A stretch of 6,275 nt of DNA. Origin: Chitinophaga pinensis. Lineage in GTDB: Bacteria; Bacteroidota; Bacteroidia; Flavobacteriales_D; Crocinitomicaceae. The stretch is from assembly GCA_945870115.1 (NCBI GenBank), contig CAMBRH010000215.1, forward strand, positions 1 to 6,275, written 5' to 3'. Position numbers and translations under genes: made by a program. Of this stretch, positions 5,174 to 6,275 are shown one piece after another. The number at the start of each line of letters is the position of its first letter. The stretch's first letter is position 1. The notes below the pieces were generated by a model. The model was not told the DNA's origin. It ran no database searches and was given only the letters and a program-made list of their open reading frames with translations.

Positions 5174-6052
5174 ATGATTGTAAAAAAAGGAGTAAAAGAA
5201 GTTCGATTTGTGATTGAACAACCAGCAGAATTAATGTTATTTTTAATCGAAAAATTCCCAGGGAAAAATCGTGATAACATCAAATCTTTGATGAAAAGTA
5301 AAATGATTTTGGTAAACGGAGTCACTCAAACGCACTTTAAATTCCCTTTAAAACAAGGAGATATTTTAACCACTGGAAAAAAAGAAATTCAGGAGAAAAT
5401 TGTTCCAGGAATGAAAATCGTTTTTGAAGATGCAGACATTTTAGTTGTCAATAAACCAGCAGGACTTTTAACAATTTCAACTGCGAAAGAAAAAAGTAAA
5501 ACGCTTTATCATGCTTTGAGCACACATGTCAAAAAAGAAAATCCAGATCTAAAAATATTTGTTGTTCACCGTTTAGACAGAGAAACTTCTGGACTTTTAG
5601 TTTTTGCAAAAAATGAACAAGCGAAATATAAATTGCAGAAAAACTGGAATGAAAATGTAATTGAAAGAACATACGTTGCTCTAGTTGAAGGTTATGTGAA
5701 AGAAACTGAAAAAAAAATCATTTCTTATTTAAAAGAAAGCAAAGCTTTAAAAGTTCATTCAAGTCAGAATCCAACATACGGACAAGAAGCGATCACCAAT
5801 TATAAATTGATCGAAACCAGAAAAAATTCAAGTTTATTGGAAGTGAATTTAGAAACTGGAAGAAAAAATCAAATCCGTGTTCACATGGAAGAAATTGGTC
5901 ATCCAATTGTTGGAGATAAAAAATACGGTGCAAAAACTGTTATGCCAAGTAAATTGGATGGAAATCGAATCGGTTTACATGCACAAACTTTGAGTTTTGT
6001 TCATCCAAAAACAGGGAAAGTTGTGAAATTTGAAATGAAAGCAACTTTATAA
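5174..6052 (+). CDS. RluA-family pseudouridine synthase with S4 RNA-binding domain
   Basis: A 292-residue enzyme expected to convert specific uridines in RNA to pseudouridine. An N-terminal S4-like RNA-binding domain (about 14-65) contains PGKNRDNIKSLMKSKMILVNG and KQGDIL. The RluA catalytic domain starts at IVFEDADILVVNKPAGLL (about 82-99). The HRLDRETSG motif holds catalytic D135, LETGRKNQIRVH lies at 226-237, and HPIVGDKKYG follows. The S4-plus-catalytic layout is that of RluC/RluD-type 23S rRNA enzymes, but Bacteroidetes have several such paralogues, so the exact uridine, and rRNA versus tRNA, cannot be assigned. ATG 5174 is preferred over the in-frame GTG at 5156 because GTG 5156 overlaps the leader repeats and adds only MYKVLK. 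It has its own promoter and a strong terminator, so it is probably monocistronic. Confidence 0.88.
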   Translation: MIVKKGVKEVRFVIEQPAELMLFLIEKFPGKNRDNIKSLMKSKMILVNGVTQTHFKFPLKQGDILTTGKKEIQEKIVPGMKIVFEDADILVVNKPAGLLTISTAKEKSKTLYHALSTHVKKENPDLKIFVVHRLDRETSGLLVFAKNEQAKYKLQKNWNENVIERTYVALVEGYVKETEKKIISYLKESKALKVHSSQNPTYGQEAITNYKLIETRKNSSLLEVNLETGRKNQIRVHMEEIGHPIVGDKKYGAKTVMPSKLDGNRIGLHAQTLSFVHPKTGKVVKFEMKATL

Positions 6053-6069
6053 AAAACTAAATTTAATTA

Positions 6070-6105
6070 AAAGGGCGAATAATTTCTTATTCGCCCTTTG
6101 TTTTT
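6070..6105 (+). terminator. Rho-independent terminator after the RluA-family gene
   Basis: A perfect 13-bp stem is formed by AAAGGGCGAATAA (6070-6082) and TTATTCGCCCTTT (6087-6099), closed by a TTTC loop and followed by GTTTTT. It begins 17 bp after the stop codon. The A-rich left flank means it could also act on a transcript arriving from the right. Confidence 0.92.
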
Positions 6106-6156
6106 AAAATTTGAAACACAATTTTCATATAAAAATAATTTATTCGAGGCTTTTTG

Positions 6157-6203
6157 AAAATTTTATTTTGAGTTAACCTAAGTTAATGATAAAATAAAAT
6201 TTT
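6157..6203. repeat. A+T-only inverted repeat with nested hairpin
   Basis: AAAATTTTATTTT (6157-6169) and AAAATAAAATTTT (6191-6203) are exact reverse complements over 13 bp. The 21-nt loop contains a second small hairpin, TTAAC/GTTAA (6173-6177 and 6182-6186) around CTAA. The element lies between the terminator and the possible convergent gene end, so it may help terminate minus-strand transcription. A+T-only stems are weak and can occur by chance in DNA of this composition. Confidence 0.4.
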
Positions 6204-6239
6204 TAAAATAACGATGAAGAAATGATTTTTTATTGAAAA

Positions 6240-6275
6240 TTATTCTCCTAAAAAAGGATATTTATAATCTCTCGC
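6240..6275 (-). CDS. possible C-terminus of a convergent gene (partial at window edge)
   Basis: Read on the minus strand, the window edge gives ARDYKYPFLGE followed by TAA (6242-6240). This is only 11 codons, so it rests mainly on plausible residue choice and on the context: a strong terminator and a non-coding gap as expected between convergent genes. The other two minus frames stop sooner. The protein family cannot be identified. Confidence 0.3.
   Translation of the reverse strand, partial: ARDYKYPFLGE

Overview
The window looks like chromosomal DNA of a Flavobacteriaceae bacterium, probably Flavobacterium or a close relative. The base composition is very A+T rich, Shine-Dalgarno sequences are essentially absent, several intergenic gaps carry the Bacteroidetes -7 promoter box TAnnTTTG, and the protein sequences have a Flavobacterium character. 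No RNA genes, CRISPR arrays or insertion sequences were seen. All confident genes lie on the + strand; a possible convergent gene enters from the right edge.

Left part (1-1465). The 3' end of an unidentified gene overlaps, by ATGA, an unrecognised three-helix membrane protein. A promoter then precedes a VapBC-type toxin-antitoxin pair (825-1465), whose PIN-domain toxin starts with TTG inside the antitoxin stop codon.

Central part (1480-4555). This is a housekeeping block: truC (tRNA pseudouridine synthase), holA (DNA polymerase III delta, clamp loader), rsmE (16S rRNA m3U1498 methyltransferase) and an exported DUF4159 protein. truC starts with GTG 14 bp after vapC. rsmE and the DUF4159 gene overlap by ATGA.

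Right part (4574-6275). A second toxin-antitoxin module follows: a 68-residue antitoxin-like protein and a YoeB/Txe RNase toxin. The toxin is split by a +1 frameshift in a run of seven A (4847-4853), although every known catalytic residue survives in the two fragments. After it come a promoter, a second RluA-family pseudouridine synthase with an S4 domain, and a perfect 13-bp-stem terminator. The last 170 bp hold an A+T-rich inverted repeat and possibly the last 11 codons of a minus-strand gene.

Taken together, a conserved RNA-modification and replication cluster is bracketed by two small toxin-antitoxin cassettes. The most notable observation is the frameshifted but otherwise intact yoeB. 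No clearly new multi-gene system was found.
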